From: Paenibacillus sp. W2I17
GTDB taxonomy: Bacteria; Bacillota; Bacilli; Paenibacillales; Paenibacillaceae
Direction of reading: 5' to 3'
DNA length: 64,000 nt
NCBI RefSeq assembly: GCF_030815985.1
Contig: NZ_JAUSXM010000001.1
Span: 2,666,001-2,730,000, forward strand
The notes under the pieces are model-generated. The model did not search any database, was not told where the DNA came from, and saw only the letters and a program-made list of their open reading frames with translations. This document shows positions 16,386-25,738 of this stretch, in pieces. The position numbers were made by a program, and so were the translations under genes. Within the stretch, counting starts at the first letter, position 1. Each line of letters opens with the position of its first letter.

Positions 16386-16431
16386 CAAAAAAGTCACATC
16401 GATCCTCTAATGCTAAGGATTCGATGTGACT
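16386..16431 (-). terminator. Terminator of pheST
   Basis: On the minus strand GTCACATCGA pairs with TCGATGTGAC around an inner TCC/GGA, followed by TTTTTT. It ends pheT transcription before the ZapA-domain gene. Confidence 0.88.
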
Positions 16432-16476
16432 TCAAACAATTCCTGCTAATCTTTGTTCAAAAAATCTTCTTTTGTC

Positions 16477-18930
16477 CTATTTACGCAATTCCGCTCCGAA
16501 TTGCTCTTCCAGACGAGCCACTACACGGGCATGAACTTCAGTAACTTCCTCATCGGTGAGTGTACGTTCACGATTCCGGTATACCAGTGCCATCGCCACG
16601 CTTTTCTTGTTTTCACCCAGTTTACTGCCAGTAAACACATCGAATACCTGTACGTTTTGTAACAATTCACCCGCCGATTCACGAATGGCGCGCAGCATAT
16701 CTCCAGCTTCAACATCCTCATTCACAACAACCGCGATATCACGTTCCATGGCTGGGAAACGCGGAAGTTCACGATAACGAATATCAGCGTCTGCTTCATT
16801 GTAGATCGATTCAAGTGCAATCTCTGCGATGTACACATCATTCAGATCATACTGCTGTTGCAGTTCCGGATGCAATTGACCCAATGTACCGATCAATGTG
16901 CCTTCTCCGCCATCCTTACCTTCCAGGTAAACCGATGCGGACCGTCCCGGATGGAATCCTTCAGGGCTGTTTGCTACCAAGCGAATGCGTTGTTCAAGCC
17001 CCACATAGGCGAACAGCTGCTCAAGAGCACCTTTCAGATCGAAGAAGTCTACTTTCTCCGCTCCAACATTCCACTGCTGGCTTGCACGATTACCGGTGAG
17101 CAGCAAGCCCAGTACCGGAATCTCATGTGGTTGCTTGGTCAACTGATCTTCTTCAGTGAAGAACACATTGCCCACTTCAAATACAGCCAGTGAATCCTGT
17201 TTACGGTTCATGTTATACACCGCTGCATCCAGCATTTGCGGCAAAATACTCGTACGAAGCACACTGCGGTCCTCGCTCATAGGCATCGCGAGTTTCACGG
17301 CTTTACTTCCTTGTGTCAACGCCGGGAACAGAGTCGCTTTATCCGGGTGTACAAAGGAGTAACTGATCATTTCCTGCCAGCCACTGCCGGAGAGCAATCC
17401 ACGAATGGTGCGACGCATTGCTTGAGAGCGTGTATATGCCCCTGGAGTCGTTGGTCCTTCAATCCATGTAGTTGGAATGTTATCGTATCCGTACAGGCGT
17501 GCAATCTCTTCAAACAAGTCTACATCGAGCGTAATATCCCCTCTGCGTGTTGGCACTTCCACATCCAGCAATCCTTGATCAGCATCACCACATGCAAAGT
17601 GCAAACGAGCGAAGATCGTTTTTACCTCAAGCAAAGACAGATCGGTTCCCAGATAACGATTCAGTCTGTCCAGCGACAATTGAATTACACGTTTCTCCGC
17701 AGCTTCTGCTCCAGCTTCCACGATTCCCTGGTGCACTTCACCTTCAGCATAACGCTGAATCAGTTCAGCCGCACGATCCAAAGCCGTAATCACCGCACCC
17801 GGGTCTACTTCCTTCTCAAAACGCATGCTTGCTTCGGAACGCAGCCCCAGTTGGCGCGACGTTTTCCGAACGGTTCCGCCATCGAACTTGGCGGATTCCA
17901 GCAACAGATTCACCGTGCCTTCCGATACCTCGGAATTCTCGCCACCCATAACCCCAGCGATGGCTACAGGTTTCACGCCATCTGTGATAAGCAACATATG
18001 TGGCTCCAGCTTACGCTCTTGGCCATCCAACGTAACAATCGTTTCGCCTTCGTTGGCCATCCGCACTTCAATATGGCCCTTTTCCAGCTTATCCGCATCA
18101 AATGCATGTAGCGGTTGGCCGTATTCCAGCATGACATAGTTCGTGATATCAACGATGTTATTGATCGGACGAACACCAGCCGCCATGAGACGGTTTTGCA
18201 TCCACAGCGGGGAAGCACCCAGCTTAATGCCGGTTACATAACGAGCTGCATAGTGACTGCAGTGCTCTTGTGCCTTAATCTCTACTGAGATATGATTCGC
18301 GGCTGCATCACCAATTTCAACCAGTTGCTCTTTGGGACTTGGCAGCTTCACTTCACGACCCAGAATGGCACCCACTTCATAAGCTGCACCACGCATGCTT
18401 AGACAGTCGGAACGGTTCGGTGTCAGGTCCAATTCAAGCACATGATCGTCGAGACCAAGAACCTGACTGATTGGCGTTCCAACCTCCGTTTGTTCCGGCA
18501 GAACGAGAATACCTTCCTGCTGATCTTTCGGCAACAATTTGTCGTTCATGCCCAGCTCTTTGGCGGAACAGATCATGCCAAGGGAGACAACACCGCGCAG
18601 TTTGGCTTTTTTGATATCCAATCCACCAGGGAGCTTCGCTCCAACCAGGGCTACGACTACTTTTTGGCCTGCATCCACATTTTTCGCACCACACACGATC
18701 TGAAGATCTTCTTCCTGACCAGCATCAATGACACATACATTCAGTTTGTCTGCATCGGGGTGTTTCTCCTTGCTCTTCACATAACCTACAACAACTTTAT
18801 TCACGCCCTTGTTGCGGTTCTCCACTACATCAATTTCGACACCCGCACGGGTGATTTTCTCCGCCAATTCCTGTGGCGTCACACCTTCAAGGGAAATATA
18901 ATCAGACAGCCAATCTGTCGATACTCTCAT
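16477..18930 (-). CDS. pheT: Phenylalanine--tRNA ligase beta subunit
   Basis: This is the full-length 817-residue beta chain of the heterotetrameric bacterial PheRS. Seen in order are the N-terminal MRVSTDWLSDYISLE, the EMAP/OB tRNA-binding domain (VVVGYVKSKEKHPDADKLNVCVIDAG), the B3/B4 editing domain, the B5 domain (RRGDITLDVDLFEEIARLYGYDNIP) and a C-terminal anticodon-binding FDX domain (YRELPRFPAMERDIAVVV). It follows pheS by 82 nt and shares its T-box-controlled transcript. Confidence 0.98.
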   Translation of the reverse strand: MRVSTDWLSDYISLEGVTPQELAEKITRAGVEIDVVENRNKGVNKVVVGYVKSKEKHPDADKLNVCVIDAGQEEDLQIVCGAKNVDAGQKVVVALVGAKLPGGLDIKKAKLRGVVSLGMICSAKELGMNDKLLPKDQQEGILVLPEQTEVGTPISQVLGLDDHVLELDLTPNRSDCLSMRGAAYEVGAILGREVKLPSPKEQLVEIGDAAANHISVEIKAQEHCSHYAARYVTGIKLGASPLWMQNRLMAAGVRPINNIVDITNYVMLEYGQPLHAFDADKLEKGHIEVRMANEGETIVTLDGQERKLEPHMLLITDGVKPVAIAGVMGGENSEVSEGTVNLLLESAKFDGGTVRKTSRQLGLRSEASMRFEKEVDPGAVITALDRAAELIQRYAEGEVHQGIVEAGAEAAEKRVIQLSLDRLNRYLGTDLSLLEVKTIFARLHFACGDADQGLLDVEVPTRRGDITLDVDLFEEIARLYGYDNIPTTWIEGPTTPGAYTRSQAMRRTIRGLLSGSGWQEMISYSFVHPDKATLFPALTQGSKAVKLAMPMSEDRSVLRTSILPQMLDAAVYNMNRKQDSLAVFEVGNVFFTEEDQLTKQPHEIPVLGLLLTGNRASQQWNVGAEKVDFFDLKGALEQLFAYVGLEQRIRLVANSPEGFHPGRSASVYLEGKDGGEGTLIGTLGQLHPELQQQYDLNDVYIAEIALESIYNEADADIRYRELPRFPAMERDIAVVVNEDVEAGDMLRAIRESAGELLQNVQVFDVFTGSKLGENKKSVAMALVYRNRERTLTDEEVTEVHARVVARLEEQFGAELRK

Positions 18931-19012
18931 GGACGTTCACTTCCTTCATCTATAAATTGGTGTTCCCGGTTCATTCGCTTGCTCTATATGGTTAATCTTT
19001 CTTGTCTTAAAG

Positions 19013-20047
19013 TTACAGCCGTCCGAATTGCTTCAGGAAGGTCAGATCACTGTTGTAGAAGTGACGGATATCATCGACACCATACTTCAGCATCGCGATA
19101 CGCTCTACGCCCATACCAAATGCAAAACCACTGTATTTCTCCGGATCATAACCACCCATTTCCAGTACTTTCGGGTGAACCATACCGCCGCCCAAAATTT
19201 CAAGCCAGCCTGTTTGCTTACATACGCGACAGCCGCTGCCGCCACATTGTACACAGGTTACATCCACTTCTGCACTTGGCTCTGTGAACGGGAAGAAGCT
19301 TGGACGCAGACGAATTTCTGTGTGGGAACCGAACATTTCGCGCACGAATTGCAACAGGGTTCCTTTCAGATCGCTCATACGAATGTTTTCGCTGATGACC
19401 AAACCTTCAACCTGGTTGAATTGGAAAGAGTGCGTCGCATCGTCGTCATCACGGCGGTATACTTTACCTGGGCAGATGACTTTGACAGGCACTTCGCCCT
19501 TCATGCTCTGCATGGTACGTACTTGAACCGGAGATGTATGGGTACGCATCAACAAGTCTTCAGTAACATAGAAGGAATCCTGCATATCGCGCGCCGGGTG
19601 ATTCTTCGGCAGATTCAATGCTTCAAAGTTGTAATAATCCATTTCGACTTCAGGACCTTCCGCAACGCGGTATCCCATACCGATGAAAATATCTTCGATC
19701 TCCTGTACCACTTTGGTCAGTGGATGCAGTCCGCCTTGACGTCCACGACGTCCTGGCAGAGTCACATCAATTTTCTCGGATTGCAGACGCTTCGCCGTCT
19801 CTTCCTTCTGGAACTGATCCTGCTTGCTGTCGATGACTTCCTCAATGGCAGCCCGAACATCGTTGGCTACTTGACCAATAACTGGACGTTCCTCCGCACT
19901 AAGCGCACCCATACCACGCAAAATCTCAGTTAATGCACCCTTTTTCCCCAAATACTTTACACGCAGATCACCGAGCGTCTGCGGATCATTCACACCAGAC
20001 AACTGCTCCAGCGCTTCGATCTTCAATGCCTCTAAACGTTCTTTCAT
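19013..20047 (-). CDS. pheS: Phenylalanine--tRNA ligase alpha subunit
   Basis: This catalytic alpha subunit of about 344 residues is a class II synthetase. An N-terminal coiled coil is followed by motif 1 around [19 protein letters not shown], motif 2 ([27 protein letters not shown]) and motif 3 ([17 protein letters not shown]). The ATG before [17 protein letters not shown] was chosen because the frame upstream runs into the T-box terminator; AAGGGGG lies 9 nt upstream. It charges tRNA-Phe together with PheT. Confidence 0.98.
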   Translation of the reverse strand: MKERLEALKIEALEQLSGVNDPQTLGDLRVKYLGKKGALTEILRGMGALSAEERPVIGQVANDVRAAIEEVIDSKQDQFQKEETAKRLQSEKIDVTLPGRRGRQGGLHPLTKVVQEIEDIFIGMGYRVAEGPEVEMDYYNFEALNLPKNHPARDMQDSFYVTEDLLMRTHTSPVQVRTMQSMKGEVPVKVICPGKVYRRDDDDATHSFQFNQVEGLVISENIRMSDLKGTLLQFVREMFGSHTEIRLRPSFFPFTEPSAEVDVTCVQCGGSGCRVCKQTGWLEILGGGMVHPKVLEMGGYDPEKYSGFAFGMGVERIAMLKYGVDDIRHFYNSDLTFLKQFGRL

Positions 20048-20084
20048 GTGTAATTGCCCCCTTTTTGTGGTGTTTTTGCAACAA

Positions 20085-20385
20085 AAAAAGGCCTTCTCTC
20101 CCCTGAAGGGACGAAAAGACCGTGGTACCACCCTTGTTAGACATCCAATGCTGCGTGGCCCTTCTGGCCTGCAACTGGTTCTGTCTCACTTTGTACGGAA
20201 TAACGACCGTTAACCGTTTGCCCCTACTGTTGCCTCTGTGTCTGCACACAAACAGGTTCAGGGAACCGCTTCGGAGTGAATTTCGGCAGCCTTGTTCTAC
20301 AGAAACGCTCTCAATCTACGGCGCTTCCTCCCTGTCCAGAGGCACTGCTTACTTATCTCCATCATCACGTTTGCTTTTAAGTTAA
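20085..20385 (-). ncRNA. T-box leader of pheST (specifier probably UUC, Phe)
   Basis: The antisense strand carries the conserved T-box core AAGGGTGGTACCACGG, which pairs with the free tRNA acceptor end. It is followed by a terminator: GGTCTTTTC pairs with GAGAAGGCC through G-U wobbles, then seven T residues. The Stem I region has an AGTA-type bulge (GAGATAAGTAAGC), and the 3' side of the specifier loop reads GAAATTCACTCC. This places UUC, a Phe codon, at 20278-20280. Uncharged tRNA-Phe should favour the antiterminator and switch on pheST. Confidence 0.92.
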
Positions 20386-20403
20386 ACCTCTAGAGTTTGT
20401 CAA
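20375..20403 (-). promoter_or_regulatory. Candidate pheST promoter
   Basis: TTGACA and TTAAAA are spaced by 17 nt on the minus strand just ahead of the T-box Stem I. The -35 is perfect and the -10 mediocre. The -35 hexamer lies at the terminal repeat of the adjacent MITE-like element. Confidence 0.5.
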
Positions 20404-20602
20404 AAAGTCCGCTTTTGATTACGAATGATGCCTGGCGGCATCATCAGCGTCGAATATGGCATTCAGCCGAATAAGCAGATGCTTACGAAGTATGTTTCCT
20501 TCGGAAACATTGTAGTTGCTCACGTAGTTTTCCCTACGCTCCGCTACTCCATTTCTATCTTCATCCCATCTTCTTGGTACTGAAAACCGATCTTTTTGAA
20601 CA
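20397..20602. repeat. MITE-like intergenic element with imperfect terminal inverted repeats
   Basis: A non-coding stretch of about 206 bp is bounded by related ends. The left end reads GTCAAAAAGTCCGCTTTTGA and the right end, reversed, TTCAAAAAGATCGGTTTTCA. Inside are several short hairpins: ATGATGCC/GGCATCAT, AAGCA/TGCTT and GTTTCC/GGAAAC. There is no open frame and no second copy in this window. The structure fits a miniature inverted-repeat element or other dispersed intergenic repeat. I believe similar sequences recur in Paenibacillus genomes, but that needs a search. Confidence 0.55.
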
Positions 20603-20681
20603 CTTACCTATATCGATGTAATCATCGATGATCGTTCATAATTATATGCAAAATAGATCGAAATAGCAAGCCGTCCATGTT

Positions 20682-22574
20682 CTAATTTATGCTTGCACCC
20701 TTATCTTTCAATTGTTTCAGGCGCTGCTGGATTTCGCGAATCTCAGCTGCCTCGACTGCTCGCTCATTCGAATGCTCGGGCTGTGTCAGACTGTCTCTTC
20801 CAGCAGTGCTTACAGGAGACAGCAACTCCGATAGTCGCATCTCCAATCGTAACCGCTCATCATCGGATTCTCGGGTCTCCAGCGCCACCTCCCGAAATTT
20901 GTTGGACTGCTCCCAATCCGACACACCTCCTTCAAACAGAGTTGCTGTGCCACCAGCCTCCAGATCGCATAATCGATTCGCAAGTGACTTCGTCAGCATC
21001 CGGTCATGGGATACAAGCACCAAAGCACCTGAAGCCTGTTTTAATACATTTTCCATGACTTCCTGGGTATCGATGTCCAGATAGTTCGTCGGTTCGTCCA
21101 GCACCAGCAGATTCGCTCCGCCAAAGTACAGTCTCAGAAATGCCACTCTGCACTTTTCCCCCATGCTCAAATCCCCAATGCGCTTGAACACATCATCTCT
21201 GGAAAATAGGAAACATCCCAGAATGGTACGTGCCGCACTTTGTGTCATGGATGGAAGAGTAAGCAAGCTGTCCAGCAGCGTCTGATTCTCGGGAAGCCCT
21301 TCCAGCTCCTGTGAAAAGTACCCGATTTTTAGCTGTGGATGCCGTGTGACCTTGCCTTGCGAAGGTTCCAGTTCACCAATCATCAACTTCAGCAGTGTTG
21401 TCTTGCCCGTTCCATTAGGACCTCGTACAGCAAGCCGATCTCCGCGTTCCACAGTAATCCGAAGATCACGCAGCAATGGTTTGTCTCCCGTATATGAAAA
21501 ACTCACCTCTTCCAGCGCAAGCAACTGACGTGCAGCCAGTGGATTCATTTGTAATTCCATGTTCAACTTTGCAGCTTCACGAGGTTTATCTACCCGTTCC
21601 CGCTCCAAACGTTCCAGCTGTTTTTGTTTCGCATGGTAACGTGAAATATTTTTGTTGGCTTTGGCCTTGTAGAAGCTCTGGGTGATCTTCACCTCCACAT
21701 CAGTCGCCGAATTATGCGCTTTATGGAACCATTCCTGATAATTTCGAATCGTTTCTTCCAGCGCCTTACGTTCCAATTCCTGCCTGCGGTAGATCGTTTC
21801 CTGTTCGCGTAATTCACGCTCTTTGTGGATCTTGTAGTCGGAGTATCCGCCCTTGTATTTAGTCAGGGCATCTGGACTGAACTCAATGACTCCTGTTGCT
21901 ACCTGATCAATAAACGTACGATCATGTGATACAAATAATAGCGTACCTTCATATGAGGACAACCACTCTTCAAGCCAGCGCATGCTTCCCTCATCCAGAT
22001 GATTCGTTGGTTCATCCAGGATCAGAAATTTAGGCTTGCTGACAAGCAACCCCGCCAAACGAGCCTTTGTTTTTTGTCCACCGCTCAAGGAATGATAGGG
22101 TCTATTCCAATGCTCTGCGGATAATCCGAGACGAGTCAGTACTTTCTCAACCTCAGTCTCCCACATATAACCGTTCAACTGTTCATATTGCTCCATCACT
22201 TGTGTATAAGCTGCAAGCAGCTCTTCATCGGCTTCAGTGCTCATGCTCAACCGTTGTTCCAGTTCTTCCAAGTTCCGTTTCACTTCATAGATCTGACCGC
22301 TCTCACGCCGGACCGCATCCAGTACATTCATCCCGGCCTCAATCTCCGAGCGCTGGCGCATGAACCCCCATTCCTGCTGAGGAATATGACGTTCAATCCG
22401 TCCGCCACCATGCTCCTCACCCAAAATGATGCGTAACAACGTTGTCTTGCCACATCCGTTTCGACCCAAAATGGCGAGTCGTTCGCCCTCATTAATCTCC
22501 AAATTCAATCCTGTAAACAATTCATTACCATTCCACTCTTTTGATACTTCATGTAAGCGTACCAATGTCATCAT
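20682..22574 (-). CDS. ABC-F family ATPase, probable ribosome-protection/antibiotic-resistance type
   Basis: This 630-residue protein has two ABC domains and no membrane segment. Domain 1 has GRNGCGKTT, LSGGQKTKARLAGLL and LILDEPTNHLD. Domain 2 has GPNGTGKTT, LSMGEKCRVAFLRL and LLVLDEPTNYLD. A basic linker of about 80 residues lies between them and a charged coiled-coil tail follows. ABC-F proteins bind the ribosomal E site, and some dislodge antibiotics. The LSMGEKCR signature resembles ExpZ/VmlR-type members, from memory. A terminator sits just before the Shine-Dalgarno region, typical of drug-inducible ABC-F genes. ATG ATG gives two possible starts. Confidence 0.9.
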   Translation of the reverse strand: MMTLVRLHEVSKEWNGNELFTGLNLEINEGERLAILGRNGCGKTTLLRIILGEEHGGGRIERHIPQQEWGFMRQRSEIEAGMNVLDAVRRESGQIYEVKRNLEELEQRLSMSTEADEELLAAYTQVMEQYEQLNGYMWETEVEKVLTRLGLSAEHWNRPYHSLSGGQKTKARLAGLLVSKPKFLILDEPTNHLDEGSMRWLEEWLSSYEGTLLFVSHDRTFIDQVATGVIEFSPDALTKYKGGYSDYKIHKERELREQETIYRRQELERKALEETIRNYQEWFHKAHNSATDVEVKITQSFYKAKANKNISRYHAKQKQLERLERERVDKPREAAKLNMELQMNPLAARQLLALEEVSFSYTGDKPLLRDLRITVERGDRLAVRGPNGTGKTTLLKLMIGELEPSQGKVTRHPQLKIGYFSQELEGLPENQTLLDSLLTLPSMTQSAARTILGCFLFSRDDVFKRIGDLSMGEKCRVAFLRLYFGGANLLVLDEPTNYLDIDTQEVMENVLKQASGALVLVSHDRMLTKSLANRLCDLEAGGTATLFEGGVSDWEQSNKFREVALETRESDDERLRLEMRLSELLSPVSTAGRDSLTQPEHSNERAVEAAEIREIQQRLKQLKDKGASIN

Positions 22575-22935
22575 GAGGCCTCATCCTTCCTGCATCCTTT
22601 TTGCTGAACAAAAAAAACCGCTGGCATCAGCCGGCGGTTTGGCAATTCAGGGTTGGATCAAGCATTCAAAGACAGATCTAAGGTAAGCTACGGCATGAAC
22701 AAAGAAACCCCAAATACAGGGTACACGTAAACCTTCAAGGCTTACTTGTTCCATACCTTTCCCATAGCTGAATTTGGACACACGAATCCCCTCATTGCTC
22801 AGCCGCTCTGGCTGACTGCGTCATAAAACCGTCTGCAGTTAACTGGGGTTAAATTCATGTGTTTTACTTCATGGGACGTATGGTTACCTCTCATTCATGT
22901 GTAGTATCAATTTCTCCGTTATTGTACCAGATCAT
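22575..22935 (-). promoter_or_regulatory. Long attenuator-like leader of the ABC-F gene
   Basis: A candidate promoter (TTGCTT, 16 nt, TACAAT; about 22923-22954) lies roughly 340 nt before the ABC-F start. The leader holds a short open frame beginning MNLTPVNCRRFYD (19 codons; 22802-22861 including its stop) and a CAGCC/GGCTG hairpin. It also holds a terminator just ahead of the gene. Ribosome stalling on a short peptide that frees an antiterminator is the usual scheme for such genes. The frames and pairings here are my reading only, and the leader ORF lacks a strong ribosome binding site. Confidence 0.5.
22607..22642 (-). terminator. Attenuator terminator ahead of the ABC-F gene
   Basis: AAACCGC pairs with GCGGTTT around a GGC-ATCA-GCC inner hairpin and is followed by eight T residues on the minus strand. 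It lies upstream of the coding start, not downstream of a gene, so it can only act as an attenuator of the ABC-F transcript. Confidence 0.8.
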
Positions 22936-23045
22936 TGTAAAAAAGCAAAGGGTATATAAATTAAACTAAAGAATACTTACTACTCTCCACTCCGAAGACA
23001 GAACAATCTTCTGCTCGCTGTTACCACGGGATTTCTTTTAAGACA

Positions 23046-23073
23046 GAAAAAAAGCCCTTGCATCGCAAGGGCT
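23046..23073 (-). terminator. Terminator of tRNA-Gly
   Basis: AGCCCTTGC pairs perfectly with GCAAGGGCT and is followed by seven T residues on the minus strand, 18 nt after the tRNA end. Confidence 0.9.
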
Positions 23074-23090
23074 CCGGTACTGCTTCGTTA

Positions 23091-23161
23091 AGCGGGTGAT
23101 GGGAATCGAACCCACGCTATTAGCTTGGAAGGCTAAAGTTCTACCATTGAACTACACCCGC
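23091..23161 (-). tRNA. tRNA-Gly (anticodon TCC)
   Basis: The minus strand folds into a 71-nt cloverleaf. The acceptor stem is GCGGGTG/CACCCGC, the D arm holds TTCAATGGTAGAA, the anticodon loop CTTCCAA has TCC in the middle, the T loop is GGTTCGATTCC, and the discriminator is U. No CCA is encoded. It stands alone, with its own promoter and terminator. Confidence 0.96.
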
Positions 23162-23220
23162 ATGATTGAAGATTTAATTGTTAAGTTCCTTAGGAATTTA
23201 ACAGTGATTTTACAAATAAT

Positions 23221-23249
23221 AATATACCATGATCCTCTATAGCATGCAA
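23221..23249 (-). promoter_or_regulatory. tRNA-Gly promoter
   Basis: TTGCAT and TATATT are spaced by exactly 17 nt, about 60 nt upstream of the tRNA on the same strand. This is a good sigma-A match. Confidence 0.65.
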
Positions 23250-23285
23250 GTCATATTTCCCATTTTTTTCATTAAGCATCCATCA

Positions 23286-23318
23286 AAAAAAAGCAGGAGC
23301 ACCCTCGCGCCCCCGCTG
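23286..23318 (-). terminator. Terminator of the GGDEF/EAL gene
   Basis: A GC-rich stem of nine pairs including two G-U wobbles (AGCGGGGGC with GCTCCTGCT) is followed by eight T residues on the minus strand, just past the stop codon. Confidence 0.8.
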
Positions 23319-23322
23319 TTCC

Positions 23323-25449
23323 CTATCCTGTAGGCTTATCCACATCTCTCAAAAACTGCTTTTCAAATTCAGCGGCTTTAATCGGTTTGCTGAAGAAATA
23401 ACCCTGAGCCTCGTGACAGTGTTGATTGCGAAGAAAGACCATCTGATCTTCGTTCTCCACGCCCTCAGCTGTGACTTTCAGTTGTAAATGATGCGCCATT
23501 GAAGTGATGGTAGATACGATCGCGGCGTTATTGCTGTCCTCCATGACTTCATTCACAAATGAACGGTCAATCTTGAGCCGATCAATCGGCAGATCCTTCA
23601 GATAGTGCAACGAGCTGTATCCCGTTCCAAAATCATCAATACTGATATGCACACCAATTTCTTTGATTTTGCGCAACTGTTCGAATGACCGGTCTTTATC
23701 AAATGTCATGCTCTCTGTAATCTCCAGTTCAAGCCATACAGGCTCTAGTCCCGTCTCTTTGAGAATGCCATTGATATTGTCCAACAAATGGGAGTGCCTG
23801 AATTGTCTCATCGACAGATTCACTGAAACACACAGTTTACGATAACCGGCTTCCTGCCACTGTTTGTTCTGTGCACATGCTTCACGAAGCACCCATTCGC
23901 CAAGCGGTACAATGAGCCCACTCTCTTCAGCCAGAGGAATAAATTCCGCCGGAGATACCGAGCCTCGCTGCGGATGCTGCCAACGCACCAAGGCTTCCAT
24001 GCCAACGATTAGCCCACTTTGCAGATTAACCTGCGGCTGGTAGACCAGGTAGAACTGACCTCGATCCAACGCCTTGCGCAGATCATTCTCAAGCTGCAAA
24101 CGCTCCTGTGCCTTCATCTGCATCGCATGGGCAAAACGATTCAGTTCCATTCCTTGTTCCTTAGCACTGTGCAAAGCCGTATCTGCATTCTGAATAATCT
24201 CCAGTGGTGACTCCCCATCATGTGGGAAAATGGCCATCCCGATTCCAAGTGTAAGATGGTACTCATTGCCATCAACCAAGACGGGCTTCTCAAAAAGTTG
24301 CAAGATGGATCTTGTCCGACGCAACGCTGTATCGGTTGAACTGAAATCTGTCATCGTTAATGCAAACTCATCTCTTCCCAATCCAAAGACTTCTTCTCCT
24401 GGAAGTGACGAATGTTTCAGTCGTTGACCTACCTGACGCAAAACCCGGTTAGCTGCTTGCTGTCCAAGCGAATCATTAATGGTTTTGAACCGATTAATAT
24501 TCAGGACCAGTACACCAACAAGCTGTTCCTGCACCACGGCATCATCCATCATCTTTTTCAACCGCTGTGAAAGGCGACGACGGTTTGGAAGTCCCGTTAC
24601 ATCATCATGATGAGCAATATAGTTCATCTTGGCTTCCGCAACCTGCTGTTGCAGGAAAGGCGTGTCCACTACGGACGTATACAGTCCTTTTTGAATGAAA
24701 AAATATGCCATACAATTACTCAGCAATCCTAATAACAGATTGAGATCGTTCACCCCAGTTGCTGAAACAAAATAACATTCACCAAAAAAGAAACACAGAA
24801 TGCCACATAGAATGGTTGGTAGATCAGCATCTTTGGTTTTTTTCCATTGCACAAACATAAGAACCGCAATAATGCCATAGAGCAATCCAACCATAAGATG
24901 AACTCGGGTGAAGATACCACCCAGCACTTTCCCGTCAAGCATACTCGGCAACATGCTCCATTCCTGAATAGCCAGTATGTACAGAATAACAAAGGTACCC
25001 AACGTCCCACTGAACAGTAAGAATTTGCGTGGTAATGCAATTTCTTTCTCATTAATGGTATACACGAGCAGTAAACCTACGGAACATACCAAAGATCCCA
25101 TGGTTGACATCATTAAGGAGAACTCCGATTCCATCATGGCTCCATTTGGAATCTCTTCTGCAAATGAAACGATATGAACCAGTTCAAACAGACCAATCAA
25201 TAAAAAGAGTGTTGTCAATAATGTCCTCCGAAGAGTTAGCTTCTGTGTCCGAAACAACCAGCTTTGATTATAGATGCCGATACAAGCCGCTACCGCAGCG
25301 AATCCACCCAAGAGTGTCAAAACCGGGTAACCCGATATGATCAGATCAGAGCTTGAAGAAGAACGAAACCATTGACTTGCGAGGAAACACAATAAGCCGC
25401 ATACAGCGACCAAAATTATTTTTCTCTGATCTTGCAGATTAACCTTCAT
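23323..25449 (-). CDS. Membrane GGDEF/EAL protein, degenerate GGDEF with intact-looking EAL
   Basis: The N-terminal 240 or so residues hold seven or eight hydrophobic segments, a membrane sensor of unknown ligand. The GGDEF domain follows, but its signature near residue 356 reads GRDEF, so cyclase activity is doubtful. The EAL domain (about residues 450-700) keeps EALVRW, VNLSMRQ, LEITESM, IDDFGTGYSSL, LKIDRSFV, AEGVEN and QGYFFSKP. These are the metal and catalytic positions expected of an active c-di-GMP phosphodiesterase. It is monocistronic, with GAAGG upstream of the ATG. Confidence 0.93.
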   Translation of the reverse strand: MKVNLQDQRKIILVAVCGLLCFLASQWFRSSSSSDLIISGYPVLTLLGGFAAVAACIGIYNQSWLFRTQKLTLRRTLLTTLFLLIGLFELVHIVSFAEEIPNGAMMESEFSLMMSTMGSLVCSVGLLLVYTINEKEIALPRKFLLFSGTLGTFVILYILAIQEWSMLPSMLDGKVLGGIFTRVHLMVGLLYGIIAVLMFVQWKKTKDADLPTILCGILCFFFGECYFVSATGVNDLNLLLGLLSNCMAYFFIQKGLYTSVVDTPFLQQQVAEAKMNYIAHHDDVTGLPNRRRLSQRLKKMMDDAVVQEQLVGVLVLNINRFKTINDSLGQQAANRVLRQVGQRLKHSSLPGEEVFGLGRDEFALTMTDFSSTDTALRRTRSILQLFEKPVLVDGNEYHLTLGIGMAIFPHDGESPLEIIQNADTALHSAKEQGMELNRFAHAMQMKAQERLQLENDLRKALDRGQFYLVYQPQVNLQSGLIVGMEALVRWQHPQRGSVSPAEFIPLAEESGLIVPLGEWVLREACAQNKQWQEAGYRKLCVSVNLSMRQFRHSHLLDNINGILKETGLEPVWLELEITESMTFDKDRSFEQLRKIKEIGVHISIDDFGTGYSSLHYLKDLPIDRLKIDRSFVNEVMEDSNNAAIVSTITSMAHHLQLKVTAEGVENEDQMVFLRNQHCHEAQGYFFSKPIKAAEFEKQFLRDVDKPTG

Positions 25450-25673
25450 GCCGTGTTTTCCTTCCCGGGATCACCTATCCTGAATTACATTAACCAAACT
25501 TAAAAACTTACTACACAATTCGACAAAAAACATATTAACCAACGTTCAATTCACATGCATACACATGCTATCTGGTACATAATAACATTTAATTTTGTAT
25601 ACGTGAACTAAAAAATAGTTACTCCTAGGAATATTTATTCATAAATATAGAGATAAACAAGGCATTAAGAACT

Positions 25674-25709
25674 AAAAAAACATGGATCTCCAGTTAGAGT
25701 CCATGTTTT
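25674..25709 (-). terminator. Terminator of the aldolase-like gene
   Basis: AACATGGA pairs with TCCATGTT, with a further CTC/GAG-type helix in the loop, and is followed by a T-run on the minus strand. Confidence 0.85.
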
Positions 25710-25738
25710 CCTATTTTGCAACTGTATTTCAGACTATA

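Noticed and set aside
17236..18111. 291-codon plus-strand open frame
   Set aside because: Antisense within pheT, with no start signal and no recognisable domain.
19028..19933. 301-codon plus-strand open frame
   Set aside because: Antisense to pheS; the class II synthetase motifs fix the coding strand.
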